Assembly: GCA_030737875.1 (NCBI GenBank)
Contig: CM060922.1
Location: 756,783,603 to 756,847,602, forward strand
Source of the DNA: Allium sativum
Lineage: Eukaryota; Streptophyta; Magnoliopsida; Asparagales; Amaryllidaceae
Direction: 5' to 3'
Length of the DNA stretch: 64,000 nucleotides
The stretch's first letter is position 1; each line of letters starts with the position of its first letter. The notes below the pieces were generated by a model. That model was given only the letters and a program-made list of their open reading frames with translations, had not been told where the DNA came from and did no database searches. The translations under genes and the position numbers were made by a program. Shown here one piece after another: positions 1 to 11,814 of this stretch.

Positions 1-25
1 CAAAAAGATTATAAGTGGGGGAGAT
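1..25 (+). other. Polypurine tract and 3' tail of an LTR retrotransposon
   Basis: The purine run AGTGGGGGAGAT at 14-25 directly precedes TGTAACAACCCG, a typical gypsy LTR start. The same PPT-LTR junction occurs on the minus strand at 17161-17149 of the complete element in this window. The PPT primes plus-strand DNA synthesis in reverse transcription. The rest of this element lies left of position 1. Confidence 0.8.
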
Positions 26-904
26 TGTAACAACCCGAAAAATCAGAACTAATTTAAAATTTTAATTTTAGCAATTTTAATGGATTTTGAATTTTTAAAA
101 TGATTTATTTTAAATAATAACGACTAAAAATTTATTTCAATCGAATTTAGAACGAATAAATTTATTTTAATTATATAACGAGCCTGAAATGGCGTGGTAG
201 TTCGAAAATTCGATTTCAAACTTCAAATGAATGTACAGGATTCAAAATAAATCGGATTTCAGTAAAACCATAAATATTTGGATCTGTTTGAAAATATCTT
301 TCCAACGAATGTGAAAAATCCATATTTCATAACGGGAATAAAAAGTTATGTCTTGTTGAAAATTCAGAATAGTCGCTATGGAATTTTATATAATATTTAA
401 CCCTTAAAAATAGTGATTTTGCAAACGACCTCCGTTTTCGATGAAACCATTTTTGTTGGATCCGAAATGTCAAATTATTGCTAGATTCCAATTTTCATAA
501 TTTTTGGAATTAATATGTGAGCATGGTGAATTTAAACGTGTTTGGAAATTTCAGTTTGAATTTAATCGACTGGAAAATGACCGTTAAAATAAACGTGTTA
601 GGACCGTATCGTCAAAACATAGCTAGATTTATTTTTTTGGAATATTTGGAATCAATATTTGGAATCGGAAATTAAAATTTATGTTGAAATCAATTTTGAA
701 CGTTAAATTAATTTATATTTTAATTTTAACAGAAACAGATCGTAACAGCCGAATGGGGTAACGAATCATATCCCATTGTGTCCGGAATATGGGTAATTAG
801 CTAGGGACATCAGTCGTTGGATCTCATTTAGAGGTCGAATTAAAAAGTTAACTTTTTGGAAGAATTAAAATTAAATAATTAAATAATTATAATAAGGTCA
901 ACCC

Positions 905-1240
905 CTTTTTTTCTCACTCTCCCCCGTCGTTCATTTTAGATCTGAACGAAAAATAAACCTCGCGCAACCCTAGATCGTCGTTCCTCCACCCTTCATCGCC
1001 GCCGTCGTCAGCGCGCCCCCTCCCCTATGGCCGTCGCGCCACCCTCTTCTTCCCTCTCCTCTCTCCTCTTTCGATCTGAAGACCCCAAACCACCCAAACC
1101 TTATACCGCCAGCCAATGTAGACCGTCGTGGGCCCGCCTCTGCCCTGCCGTGCCTTCCCCTAGCCCCAGACCATCCGGCGCTCTCCTTTGGCCACTCACC
1201 GTCGGCCAGAGGACCCCCTCCACCAAAGATTCAATGTAAG
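905..1240 (+). promoter_or_regulatory. GC-rich transcribed leader in LTR with candidate splice donor
   Basis: This GC-rich island in an otherwise AT-rich LTR begins with a pyrimidine run and ends at AAT|GTAAGTAAATT, a good plant 5' splice site (GT at 1236). A small ORF (1027-1239, Pro/Ser rich) stops right at the donor and may be an upstream ORF of the leader. The equivalent island in the other long LTRs lies at 15894-16230 and 26839-27180 (minus). Transcription start is inferred only; no strong TATA box is visible just upstream. Confidence 0.45.
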
Positions 1241-1304
1241 TAAATTCAAATTGAATTTTATTTTCAGTTTTTTTATATAGCATTATATAAAGTTATGATT
1301 TTTA

Positions 1305-2105
1305 GTGGTATAAAAATGCGATTTTAGTGTATAAAAATATGATTTTTGCACGTATAATATTAGATTAAAAACGTGATTTTTATATATATATCATAACATA
1401 GGACAAAAATATGATTTATATATATACATTTTCGAAATAAAAATATGATTATATATATATATATATAGAATCATTATAAAAATTTGATTTTTATATGTAA
1501 GATAGCGGTGTAAAAACATGATTTTTAAGCATATAAAAATTAGATTTTTAAGCATATCAAGATATGATTTTTAGTAGATAAAAATATTACTTTTGTGAAG
1601 ATAAAAATATGATTTTTATATATACAGTAGCAATATATAAATATGATTTTTATATTTACAGTAGCGTTATAAAAATATGATTTTTATATATACAGTATCG
1701 TTATAAAAATATGATTTTTATATATACAGTAGCGATATAAAAATATGATTTTTATATATACACTTGCGATATAGAAAGATGATTTTTATAAATGTAGTAG
1801 TGTTATAAAAATATGATTTTTTATATATGTAGTAGCGTTATAAAAATATGATATATATATATATATATAGCAGCGACATAAAAATTCGATTTTTATATAT
1901 GTAGTAGAGAAATAAAAATGTGATTTTTGTTTATATCGTAGCATAATAAAAATATTATTTTTATTATATAAATATCATAATAAAAATGGGATTTTTATAT
2001 ATATTGTAGCGGTATAAAAATATAATTTTTAATCATGTATAGCTTAGATAAAAATGCGATTTTTAAATATATGAACATTATATTAAAAATGCGATTTTTA
2101 CTATG
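1305..2105 (+). repeat. Tandem array with AAAAATATGATTTTT core
   Basis: About 25 imperfect copies of a unit of roughly 30-37 bp, such as TAAAAATATGATTTTTATAT followed by ACAGTAGCG or similar. The core is a short inverted repeat (AAAAAT/ATTTTT around a 3-nt centre). Several copies near 1660-1760 are almost identical, which points to recent local expansion. A related core recurs in the arrays at 14200-15090 and 25190-26045 with another period. Confidence 0.85.
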
Positions 2106-4385
2106 AACAATGTGAAAAAGATTGCGTTGGAATTTCCGGCAAATCCAAACTGTTCAGAAATTCAAAAATAAAGCACGGCGGAGTGGATCCCAAAGGTGAG
2201 AACTTCTCACTCTAATTTTGTTTTTTAGTTAAATATATACTAGGATGCAGACGGTGCTTAGTAGCACTCAACGCCTTTGTTTGAAACCATGGATGTTTAG
2301 TTGATTTTTGGATTGAGTGATTTATTTGTTTGAACTTGGTTTGGGATGTAAATTGAATTGATTAGAATTGGTATGTGTATGGCGTGAGCAAGTATTAGAC
2401 GAGGGATAAGGCTAGACCTTATTTCGGTTCTAGTATCGCGCCGTTATGCTGCCGAAATTTTCTAAAAATGTTAGAATAATAAAAATATCATTTTTATTGT
2501 TTAAATGTACTGCATAAAATCTTCATGTGTTGAAATAAATATTTTAAAAATATAATTTTTAACGAGCATATGAATGAAAATTAATATTCATTTACAAATC
2601 AGACGATTCGTTTATGTGCACACATTTGACTAATATTGATTGGGACGATATATTTTACACATCGCCCAACTGCACAAATAAAATCTGTATGTGTTGATTG
2701 AAACCCCACACGGTTATTGCGATGATATTTGACATACAGTAATCACAATTGTTTAGTTGTATGTCAATCGATTGGCTGACAGGCTATTGTAAGCGTTAAT
2801 TATTTATATTTAATGCTTATGCAGTTGTGTAATGCACTCTGGATGATGGTTGACTATGTTTGATTAATATTGTGTACATGTGTGTGTGAAATCCATATAA
2901 ATAAAATTATATGGTAATTGACTGTGTATGATTCCAATTTGGAAATAACAAATATTTTAAATTAACGAATATTTTAAAATGGCGAATAATGAATATTTTA
3001 AAGTAATATTCAGTAAGGGATCAAAATATGATTTTGATGTCCGATTTGGGATGGACACGAAAATATTGAAATATATGAAGCTGTGTTGATTAGATTAACG
3101 CCATTTTGACATGAACGATATTTATATCGCTTTTATTCATTTTTGCAATGAATATCGAAAAGGAAATGATTTCAAAATCTGATATTTTGAAAATATTATC
3201 ATTCATATATTATATTGATAAGGAAAATTCAATTTTGATTTGAAATTGAAAATGAAGTTGGAACCGTTTTAAAACGAATTTATAAAGTACGTTTTAAATG
3301 GGAATGGATGAAATATACATAATATATATATTATGTATATTTAATGGCCTGAATAGAACGCGCCGTGCCGCGGTAGTTCTTGAATTTCGACCATTGATTT
3401 CGAATTGATATTACGGGAGATCCGACCATGGGATTCTCCTAAAACCAGAACCGTTGGGTTTGTATCGAAAAGAGCTTTCCAATGAGTATAAAATATTTGA
3501 AATCTAACGATTGGATTTGGAATTATTTCCAAATCAAATTTGGAAAAGGTCGCTGTAAGTGCTGTTCGTTGACCGTTTATGGAAATCGATTGAAACGACC
3601 TTGATAAAATTATTAAAAATATTAATAATTTGTGTAAAATCATAATAAATGATTTGGAAAGAATTTGGATGAAAAATTCCACGTTTGTAAAGATAAAAAA
3701 AATATTTTTATCAAAATGAACTATTTATTAACTAGATTTGAAATCCAATAATTTTTAAATAAAATAAATTGAATATGTGAATGGTGTTAATATAATCAGA
3801 AATTTCCAAATTGGAATGAAATTAGAGTGGGTTTGGAATTGAATAAAAGAATTGGATTTTGGGTTTGTCGTGAATGGTGTCTTAAATTACGTTGTTCTTA
3901 ACCCCCCTGTGAAAAGGATAAATCTTTTAATTAAGATTACTAGAGTTTCCAGCTAATTAACATTTAATTGGAGTAAAGTGGAATGTGAATTCGGTTTATC
4001 GTGAAATGTGTTTTAACTATATTCGTTCTTTAACCCGTTTTACAGTGAAATGTGATTTGGAATTTATAAATCTTTTTATTAAGATTTAACGGGAATTTTC
4101 CAAAGTAAAGCTTTCCAATTTAATATATTAAATTGCAATTAAATGGAATTCGATTTGGTAATAATCGAAGTGAGCTTCTATGGAGGAAGACCGTTAATAT
4201 TTATGGAATTTGAAAGGCTTTGTCGTTATTCCATTTATATTATCAATCGGATTTGGAAATTGATATCGATTATATATTGATCTATTTTCAGTGAGGATTC
4301 CACAACTAGTATGATGTGATTTTGAGTTTATAGTGAACTGTGTTTTAAATGACATTAGTTCTTTAACCCAGTTAAAGATAGGATT

Positions 4386-4567
4386 ACATGTCTGACATTG
4401 TATTTCGAACTGTATGGTTGGTCTCTGCTAAATATATATCTGTTTGGTGGCGGAGAATTTATTCTCTTGCTTAGCAGCCTTCCCTTAGACGTACGAGGTT
4501 ATAGGTTATATACCGGCAGAAATCAATAGTACGATGTAGAATGTCGATGCGACATGTTTGTGTTTCC
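4386..4567 (+). repeat. Internal LTR duplication, copy 1
   Basis: The segment from GTCTGACATTG through GGTGGCGGAGAATTTATTC and the GACGTACGAG block to TGCGACATG recurs at 5366-5545 with moderate divergence. It explains part of the extra length of this LTR. A related block also appears once at 8580-8690. Confidence 0.7.
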
Positions 4568-5365
4568 AAAGTTAAATAATCATTAATATTGATTTTTGGG
4601 AAGATTTAAAACTAAATGGAGTTTTAATGAATCTTTAATAAGATTGAAATGTGAATTGATAATTTAAATTATAAAATTTGGGAAATGATCAAGAGTGGAG
4701 TATCACCAGTTTTGCTCCAAGCGATAGTTAAATCTTTAATTAGATTTGAACAAGAAATGGTACTTAATTTTACCGATAACACCGTGGTGTTAGATATGGA
4801 GTATTACCAGTTTTTCTTTATGGGATGAATAGGTTGGGATTGGGAAATTAAACAAATGATTACTTCGGTAAGGTGCGCTAATCCCGACTAGTTTAGAAAA
4901 CCTTAATATGGTTTGAATTGATATCCAAAGGAAGATTAAAGAATAAATTTAAAAGAATTTATCTTTGATAAAATTAATGGGAACCCTTCCCAAAGTGTAA
5001 AAATATTTGAATAAAAGAATATTCTGGATTGGAATAAGGCATATGTTGTGCTTTTACATCACTTGTTTATTATATACGCGAGTTATTCGGAAAGGCCGGG
5101 TTTATACCCATTCTGAATAACTGATTCGACGATAAGTCGATGATAAAGATGGTGGTTGAAGACCGGAGGTCTTCACATCATTTGGATGATTACTGATGTC
5201 TTGATTGGGATGTACACCCAAGACAAGCTAATAAGTGTTGATCGTCCATATGTACTTGGAGATCGACCGGATATGCGAGGACCTCTCTCATGTATTGGAC
5301 ATATGGGATGAGCAATAAGGTGCCTCCGGTTTCGTTTCAGACCCATAACGAACTTGTAAATAGAT

Positions 5366-5545
5366 GTGTGTCTGACATTGGATTTTATTCTGTGTTGATT
5401 GATCTCTATTAAATATATATATATCTATTTGGTGGCGGAGAATTTATTCTCTTGCTTAACACCCTTCTCTGAGACGTACGAGCTCAGAGGTTATATATTG
5501 ATAGACATTAGTCGCATGGCGTGAATTGCCTATGTGACATGCTGA
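5366..5545 (+). repeat. Internal LTR duplication, copy 2
   Basis: Second copy of the block described at 4386-4567. Its context (flanked by segments that match the 5.3 kb LTR near 13060-13390 in order) suggests this copy holds the ancestral position and the upstream one is the duplicate. Confidence 0.65.
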
Positions 5546-6376
5546 GATGCAAATGATCAAGGCTTCTGCTGAAAAGCAGAGTCTTGTGGTTAATGATTAG
5601 AGCACGGCCTTAAAGTGCATAGCTTTGTGTATAGTGTTAATTCGCGAGCCTCACACCTCAGTATGAGTCAAAAATGGGATTGGACCATTGGGAGAACATG
5701 ACGTTTCTTTCTAGCTATGGGTAGTGTCATGGTATGGAGCCCAGACATTTATATTTTTACCTATGCGGATAATGGATAGTGAGGCATCTCGGATATATCG
5801 GTTACTACGGAGCTGATGGATAGGTCTGATAGGACCGGGAAACATGTGTTCAGGAATTGCCAATCCTCAAACGTAAGAGGGGACCGGCCCAACCGATCCA
5901 AGGGTTGCCCAGAGTGTGTAGTCCTAAGACATTTTCTAGAGTATCTCGAAGCGGTGAGGAGCTATCCCTGGCCTCGACTCATGACAGAAATCTAATTTCC
6001 AATACACGAGATTCGGTTTTATTTGTAGAGCCTAGTATGGCGACATAGTGGGATGGGGCACTATGTCATCTATGATTGATACTTTTATATTTGAAGTTGT
6101 TTTCATACACTTTACACTTATAATAGTATCAAAATGATTTGTTTTAAACATACCAAGCATGTTCGTCTATTATAAGGTAAAACTCTACCCTCTGACTTGC
6201 GTTGCATTGTGTTATGGGACCTGAGTCTTACAACAGCTCAATTTTTCCAAAAAGCATTGCGTTGTTTGTTTTTTGCACTGGTATTCTTGGGAGGAAACCC
6301 ATTCCGTGTTATATGGCATGGTCCCTTGGTTTACTTTATTTTAATGTAAAGATTAATAACTGTTTTAATTCTCACA

Positions 6377-6447
6377 CCAGTCACATGACTGGCCTGGAAT
6401 TTATTGTTTTAACCTAAATCTAGGTGCCCCTATTTTCCACACAGGTA
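6377..6447 (+). ncRNA. Three-hairpin LTR RNA module (copy A)
   Basis: Hairpin 1 is CCAGTCA/TGACTGG (6377-6392). Hairpin 2 pairs CCTGGAATTTA with TAAATCTAGG (6393-6424), with one wobble and one bulge. Hairpin 3 is weak, TGCC with GGTA. The same three-part order occurs at 9297-9370, 12138-12204 (minus), 23087-23153 (minus), 47112-47186 and 56689-56762. The type ncRNA marks a proposed structured region of the element RNA, not a separate gene. Function unknown. Confidence 0.5.
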
Positions 6448-6750
6448 GCTAGTAGTTTTGGTCTTGCAAATATTATATTCACAGGATCCTGGTTTACAAC
6501 TGATGCTATATTCGGAATACTCTGTATCCGCGTATTTCTTTCAGTTGTGTTTTGTATTATTTTCCGCTGCTTTGTAATTTGTAAATCTCTGATATTTATC
6601 AAATGTATATTATTTGTTCTTACTCTGTATATCTTGTACTCTAATGTAAATTGTTGTAATAAACAATGAAATGTTCTTCTGTTTGTGTTCTGATTTGTCG
6701 TGTTCTCAACTCAATCCGGGCTTTCTCGTAAGGGCGAGTTTGGGTCGCTT

Positions 6751-9722
6751 AAGAGACGTAGGCTTAAGATGTTAGGACCTGCACAGTGAAGCTCGCTGTG
6801 TGAACGCAAGATGCGGGGAGGGGGGGTGTTTGAGTTTTGCAGAACAGTTTTGTAAATGATGGAGTGACTGAGGATTTTGGATGGGAAGGAGATCAGTGAA
6901 ATTAGTTCGCATATTTGTGAACAAATGATGGAGTATTGGTAAGATCTAAAATTCGGATATGGCCATTAAAAAGAGGACAGCGACATGTTTTACATTGGAA
7001 TAAGGCTGTAGCTGGATGATAGTGGGCTTACAGATTGGTTTAATGGATCGAGAATTAATTGGGTAAGGCTTGTTTTAAAAATAAATTAAGCTTATTTTAA
7101 AATTAAAACAGTATGTTGACTTATAACATGCATATCTTTGTCATATGTTATCCGATTTTGAAGGAATAAGATCTGTTGGAATTGTATGGACGATGGGTTC
7201 TTAATGGAACTGATTCGGAGTGAATTGGAGCTCGTTACAGTTTACTGCGAAATAAATTGCCTGATCTGAATCAACGATCGTTTATCGTTATTTAACGATA
7301 AACGTACAAAGTGAGTAAAACGCACTAACTCTGGCCAGTTATATTTTTATAACATGATTGATTTCTGTGTGATGGTTTTTGGTTGAAATATATAGATATA
7401 GTTATATATATAAATCATTAATTAAATATTGATTCTGGTTATCAGAATATTTAATATTGATATAAATTGATGTTATTTATGTCATTTGATATATGTGGAA
7501 GCAGGGAAACAGGTTGGAGGGATCTGATTGGATTCCTCAACTTTTATTTATTGTTTTTCATATATTGTGATATATGATTTGATATATAATCTGTTATCGA
7601 TTATGTGTGCTTGGATGGTACCGGTGTGGTACTTTTAAATACCATAAGTAAATATTAGAATATATTAAAGGAAATTTTCAATGAGATTATAAGTGTTGAA
7701 AATAAAATAAGATTTTTCGAATAATTCTATAAATAAAAGTATAAATAAAATTTGGGTTTGAGATACTGTTTTTAAATTGCGAAATCAAACTGTTTGATCT
7801 GTATAAAGGAATGTTATTCACATTCGATGTGAAAAATGGATTAAAATAAAATTTTTGCAGATAAGAATATTTATAAAGGAATTTGGTGTTTGAAATAGGA
7901 ATTTAAAAGGAATTACCGAAATTAGAAACTGACTGGAAATTAGTTGAGTTGAATGGCTTTCTGAGTATCGATCTGATGTTGGTTCCGACCTTCGGGGTTT
8001 ATACTTAGGAAGTTGTTCTCTTACTAGTTTACAGTTAGAAACTGATAGATGTGGGAAGATAGTGATGCGTGAATCCAAATGGAAACATTTTCCAAAGTTA
8101 ATAACATATATTTTCTAAAATTGGAAAAATAAGGATTTGATAAATATATGGAAATGGGAGATGGGGAAATGACTAAATTAATGATAAATTAATTAAAAAG
8201 GAAAATTGTTGATTGATGATTGATAGATTAAATTTCCATTTGGAAATAAGATCGTTGTGTGTGTGTGTGTGTGGATGTTTTCCTTTGATAGTTAAATAAC
8301 CGACTATCAAAGTTTTGACCCTTTTTTCGTCGTCAATACGGAGAGACCGGAATCAGATTTATTATCTGAAAACCACTCCATATGGACATTAGCATTGCGA
8401 ATCAAATATGATGAAGAAAATTGAAGACAGAGTTTACGCAAGGGCTGTTCTGGCAAATCCTAGGTAGAAATTGTCTAAGATGGGTTTACAGAATAGTGCC
8501 TTCGGTTTGTCCAGTCCTAGGACAACTTATATGGAAGAATGCCTCACATAGTATATTTAATAGATCTCATAAGTTGATATCTTCAAACGTATTTATGTTT
8601 GGTGGTGGATGAATTCGTTTCTCTTAGTTGTACACCCATAGTATTTTTGGAGAAATCAGTTTGTGATTTGGCTGGTACGACGATGTGACATTCGAAGTGA
8701 ACAAATGTGTAATATGTCAGATATAAGCATAGCCTTAAGCCTCACAACCAGGAAATGGTAAAAATCGGGTAGTTCGCATGGCTAAGTGGGTAGCTCCCAA
8801 TTAGGGTGTATTGTCACCTGATCTAGAGAAATTCCATTTACTTCTTTAAACTATTTCGATGTTGTCCTTTTCGAGAAAACGGCTGTTTATCCCACCCGTT
8901 GGTGATATTACATTCGGTGCACTCAAGCGAAATGAGTGACCGGTCATGTTTAGCCTGGGTTACAAGATGTTCTGGTCGAACCTGGTGTATTCCTTCCTAG
9001 AGATACACCGTTGGAAGGTGGTCCCATACCTTGCCAGTTGGATTCCATTTCCCAAATAAGCGCCTGCGGTTTTTTATTATATATTATATAAGTGGAGAGA
9101 TGAAAGTGTTCCACTAGATTGTTATTTCTTTGATTTAGACATTATTATAATATCAGAAGAGTATGGATTTTAAAAGATTGTTTTGGGTTATCGTAAGGTA
9201 AAAACCATCCGTGTTTGTGTGTGGATTGGTCTTATGATTATTCTTTCTTTTGAAAGGATATTAAAAGTTAAACAAATGTTTGAAGTTTACTCACACCAGT
9301 CACATGACTGACCTAGAGTTTATTTTGTTTTGTTTCCCTAAACTCTTGGGTGCCCAAATTTGTACGGGCAGTTAAGTAGTCGGGATTTTACAGATATACT
9401 TGGAGAGATGGAGCAGGAGGTTTCAGGATTATGTAGCTGTTGTTATTTCCACTATGTTGTAAGTTTTGTACTCTGATAATAGTATTGTATACAGATACTG
9501 GTTTTATTCCAAAGTTATGTTATATAATATATTTTATTCGTTCTGCTGTGAGATTTGTATTTAGTCTGTTCTATTGTTATGTTCTTCTTCAATTCTAATT
9601 TTCTATCTCACCTATTCTCGCCCTCTAATTTCTTGCTATTAATGTTCGGCATTTCCGATTCTTGAATAGTCGACATGGTGTTTTGTGTCGATTTTCGGAG
9701 TCGAAAATCCCAGTTCATTATA
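6751..9722 (+). repeat. 3' portion of a second, related gypsy LTR
   Basis: From about 7000 on, this stretch matches the order of blocks in the 4.09 kb LTR at 43432-47521: a GGTGGTGGATGAATTCGTTTCTC block near 8600, the AGCCTCACAACC block near 8730, the CACTCAAGCGAAATGAGTGACCGG block near 8917, and the hairpin module at 9297. It ends at TTCATTATA just before a primer-binding site, where TTACA is expected, so the CA end seems mutated. The LTR start is missing. No gene was seen. Confidence 0.65.
9297..9370 (+). ncRNA. Three-hairpin LTR RNA module (copy B)
   Basis: Hairpin 1 is CAGTC/GACTG (9297-9310). Hairpin 2 pairs CCTAGAGTTTA with TAAACTCTTGG (9312-9350), an 8-bp perfect core with one mismatch then two more pairs. 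Hairpin 3 is TGCCC/GGGCA (9351-9370). It lies about 350-430 bp before the LTR end, as in the other copies. Confidence 0.55.
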
Positions 9723-9723
9723 G

Positions 9724-9735
9724 TGGTATCAGAGC
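9724..9735 (+). other. Primer-binding site (initiator tRNA-Met type)
   Basis: TGGTATCAGAGC is complementary to the 3' end of plant initiator tRNA-Met and is the usual minus-strand primer site of plant gypsy elements. It follows the LTR end by one base. It marks the LTR on its left as a 5' LTR, although the LTR at position 26 is preceded by a PPT and is therefore a 3' LTR. Confidence 0.85.
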
Positions 9736-10320
9736 TGAAGGTTAAGTGATTACCTTGGCTATGTGGCATAACTCGACGGAGATAACCTAGATTGAGTTTG
9801 AGTGTATATATACGAAAGAGTGTATCTGTTATATTTTATAATAATGGTTTTATATTGTGGAGATTTATTGGTTGAGTTGTTTATGAGTTCTGGTCGATCA
9901 GTTTGATCCACTATATTGGTAGGAGTTGCTAAACACTTTAATACGGTGAACCAACACAGTATATTTTTGAAAAGAGGGTAAATGAAATAATTTTACCCAA
10001 AATCTTATTTTGATACAAAAGAATGTTTAATATTGGAATTATTATAGCATATTGGATATGTTGGTTGTTATTATAAAAATAAGATCAAAATTGAAAAGGT
10101 TATGTAAATAACAAATCAGGATTCAGACAAGTGTAATATATGAAATTAGATGGATTAAATCTGAATGTAAAATCAGAATTGAATTTAAAAGTTTTAAAAA
10201 CTGGGATAGTGTTTGTAAATGGATTTGGATTAAATATATGAGAATTTTTAAACCCTGGGAGATTTTAAATTGTTTTACAAGCATCGTGCATGTTATTTTG
10301 ATATTTTTAAATCCTGGTCG
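9736..10320 (+). other. Untranslated leader remnant, no gene
   Basis: AT-rich sequence downstream of the primer-binding site, as expected for the leader before gag. No gag ORF or relic follows; the element is cut at about 10320, where unrelated sequence begins. Nothing else was recognised. Confidence 0.5.
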
Positions 10321-11169
10321 TTACATGATGATACAAGGCAGCACGACTTTGCCATCGATGTAACCTTTCTTCATGTCTTTGTTATTCATGGTTTTGTCTT
10401 CGGAGTTCTCCTGCTCTAGTTCATACTCATGCAAATCTTCATTGTGCCTGTCCTGTATCTCTATGTAGAAATCAATAGGAGCTTCTGGTGATGATGGGGT
10501 TGACAGTCCTAAATCACCCATGTCCAAGGTATCTTCATAGTCATATGATGTATGAAGAGAAATAGGCATTGTTTTACTACAAACAAAAATAGACATTCAA
10601 ACATTTAAATTGGATTTCTTTTTTCTCTTGTCCTCTAAATTTTTTCAACTTTTCGCAATTTGACATTTAAACAAATTAAGTCAGTGTTAACTTATTTACA
10701 AATACATCAAGGGTTTGGCAAACATAAAAGTACAAAACTTGCACAATTTTGACCCATGCAAACTTATAAATACAACACTTCAAGAATAAAAAAACCCAAA
10801 ATATTCATATAAAAAACCCCAAATTTGTAAACATTCAAATAAAAATGAGCAGAAAAACCCTAATTTAAAGCACCCAAATCACGTAGAAAATTTGAATGTA
10901 TACCAAAATAAGTTAGAGATGAAAAAACCTAAGTAAAACCCAAGTGATGAATCCCTAACTACCTGTAATTGTCCTTAATGATCCAAATCTGATGTGTAAA
11001 GTTTGAAAATAGGAGCAACCAAAGGTATATAGTTTGTAATCGGAGGTATAATAGCAATCAGGGGTGTTTTGGAGGTGTTTATGGATGAATTTCGTGGAGA
11101 GAAAAGAGTAGAGAGGGGGAAATTTGTTTTGGGGGGGAGTATTTCGTGAAGGGGGAAACGTCGCACCAA
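10321..11169 (-). pseudogene. Unidentified gene fragment with candidate intron
   Basis: A minus-strand ORF ends at 10321 and best starts at the ATG near 10572, just after TTTGTTTGTAG, a good 3' splice site. A matching donor CAG|GTAGTTAGG lies near 10966, so a 5' leader exon (about 10967-11169) and an intron of about 390 bp are plausible. The peptide is acidic (a DTLDMGDLG stretch, then a long Glu/Asp-rich stretch) and stops soon after KVVLP. This vaguely recalls the N-terminal leader of FAR1-related transposase-derived proteins, but no DNA-binding or catalytic domain is present, so the name is only a guess. It looks like a truncated captured host gene. 11170-11405 holds nothing recognisable. 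Confidence 0.35.
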
Positions 11170-11405
11170 AATTTCACATAACTGAAGCGGAGATCGGTTT
11201 CAACCGTTGGATTAATCATCATCTACTATTATTTATTTGTTTATTCTGATAATGTGAATCGCTGACCTGGATTGTATTTATGTAAAGCTACGCTTTGAAC
11301 TGGTATTGCACGTCACAACACTAGAATTCCAACCGCAACTGTGCATTCACATCTAATGCAACAACATATGCATATTGTTGCAGAAGATCAAAGAAAGCAT
11401 AGATT

Positions 11406-11809
11406 TTGCCACGCTTTTCATGTAACTCACACACATTAGTGTCGAAAATGCCCACTTTTGTAGTAGTGGATTGCGACTCGTATACACGAGATATGGAGAA
11501 GAAGGCGCAAGGTGATAATATTAGTGATGAGGCACAGACAGACTTTGCTAAAGGTACCGAAGGCGATTCTTCATGGGATGTCCTATTTAGTGTTGTGGAG
11601 CCTTGGAAGATGGATTCAAATGCCGGATTTCACGTACGTCAAGATGTGAGAAGTTTTCTTCGTATGAGAAGAGTGTTGGCTTGATAAAGACAACCAATGG
11701 AGTAAAGTTACCAATTTGTGGAGTTGGAGCTGTTAGGTTTTGGATGCATGATGGAGTGGCGAGAGAAGTGGGGGTGTGAGGCACATACCCATTTGTTCGC
11801 AAAACCTCA
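11406..11809 (+). pseudogene. Copia Pol relic, protease region
   Basis: The ORF 11406-11684 and the following frame contain WKMDSNAGFHV, which fits the copia protease active-site pattern W-x-x-D-S-x-A-x-x-H. After a stop comes a diverged stretch with VKLPICGVGAVRFWMHDGV, like the segment that follows the copia protease site. The upstream acidic stretch fits the linker after the Gag zinc knuckle. Stop codons and drift make it dead. The relic is cut at 11814 by the gypsy element at 11815-28095 and may continue right of 28100. Confidence 0.55.
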
Positions 11810-11814
11810 TTTCC
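11810..11814. repeat. Target-site duplication TTTCC (left)
   Basis: TTTCC abuts the left LTR end and recurs at 28096-28100 directly after the right LTR end. Five bp is the standard length for Ty3/gypsy integrases. Confidence 0.9.

Larger units (their letters stand above)
26..6750 (+). repeat. 3' LTR (long, gypsy type), right end truncated or merged
   Basis: It starts TGTAACAACCCG after a PPT. Along its length it matches, in the same order and in reverse orientation, the 5.3 kb LTR at 11815-17149: a GC-rich leader (about 905-1240), an AT-rich tandem array (1305-2105), a GCCGTTATGCTGCCGAAATTT block (near 2440), a block around 5080-5400, and a CAGTC/GACTG hairpin block (6377-6447). It is longer than that LTR, partly through internal duplication. 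No CA end or target duplication is visible; similarity to the reference LTR fades between about 6700 and 6750. Many short ORFs are chance. An AATAAA stands near 6657. Confidence 0.75.

Noticed and set aside
9724..9735. TGGTATCAGAGC sites as parts of tRNA genes
   Set aside because: Only the 12-nt complement of the tRNA 3' end is present, without cloverleaf arms; these are primer-binding sites.
10312..10326. ATCCTGGTCGTTACA as an LTR end
   Set aside because: It resembles TTCTGGGTCGTTACA at the LTR ends 17149 and 28095, but there is no matching LTR body, PPT or duplication around it.
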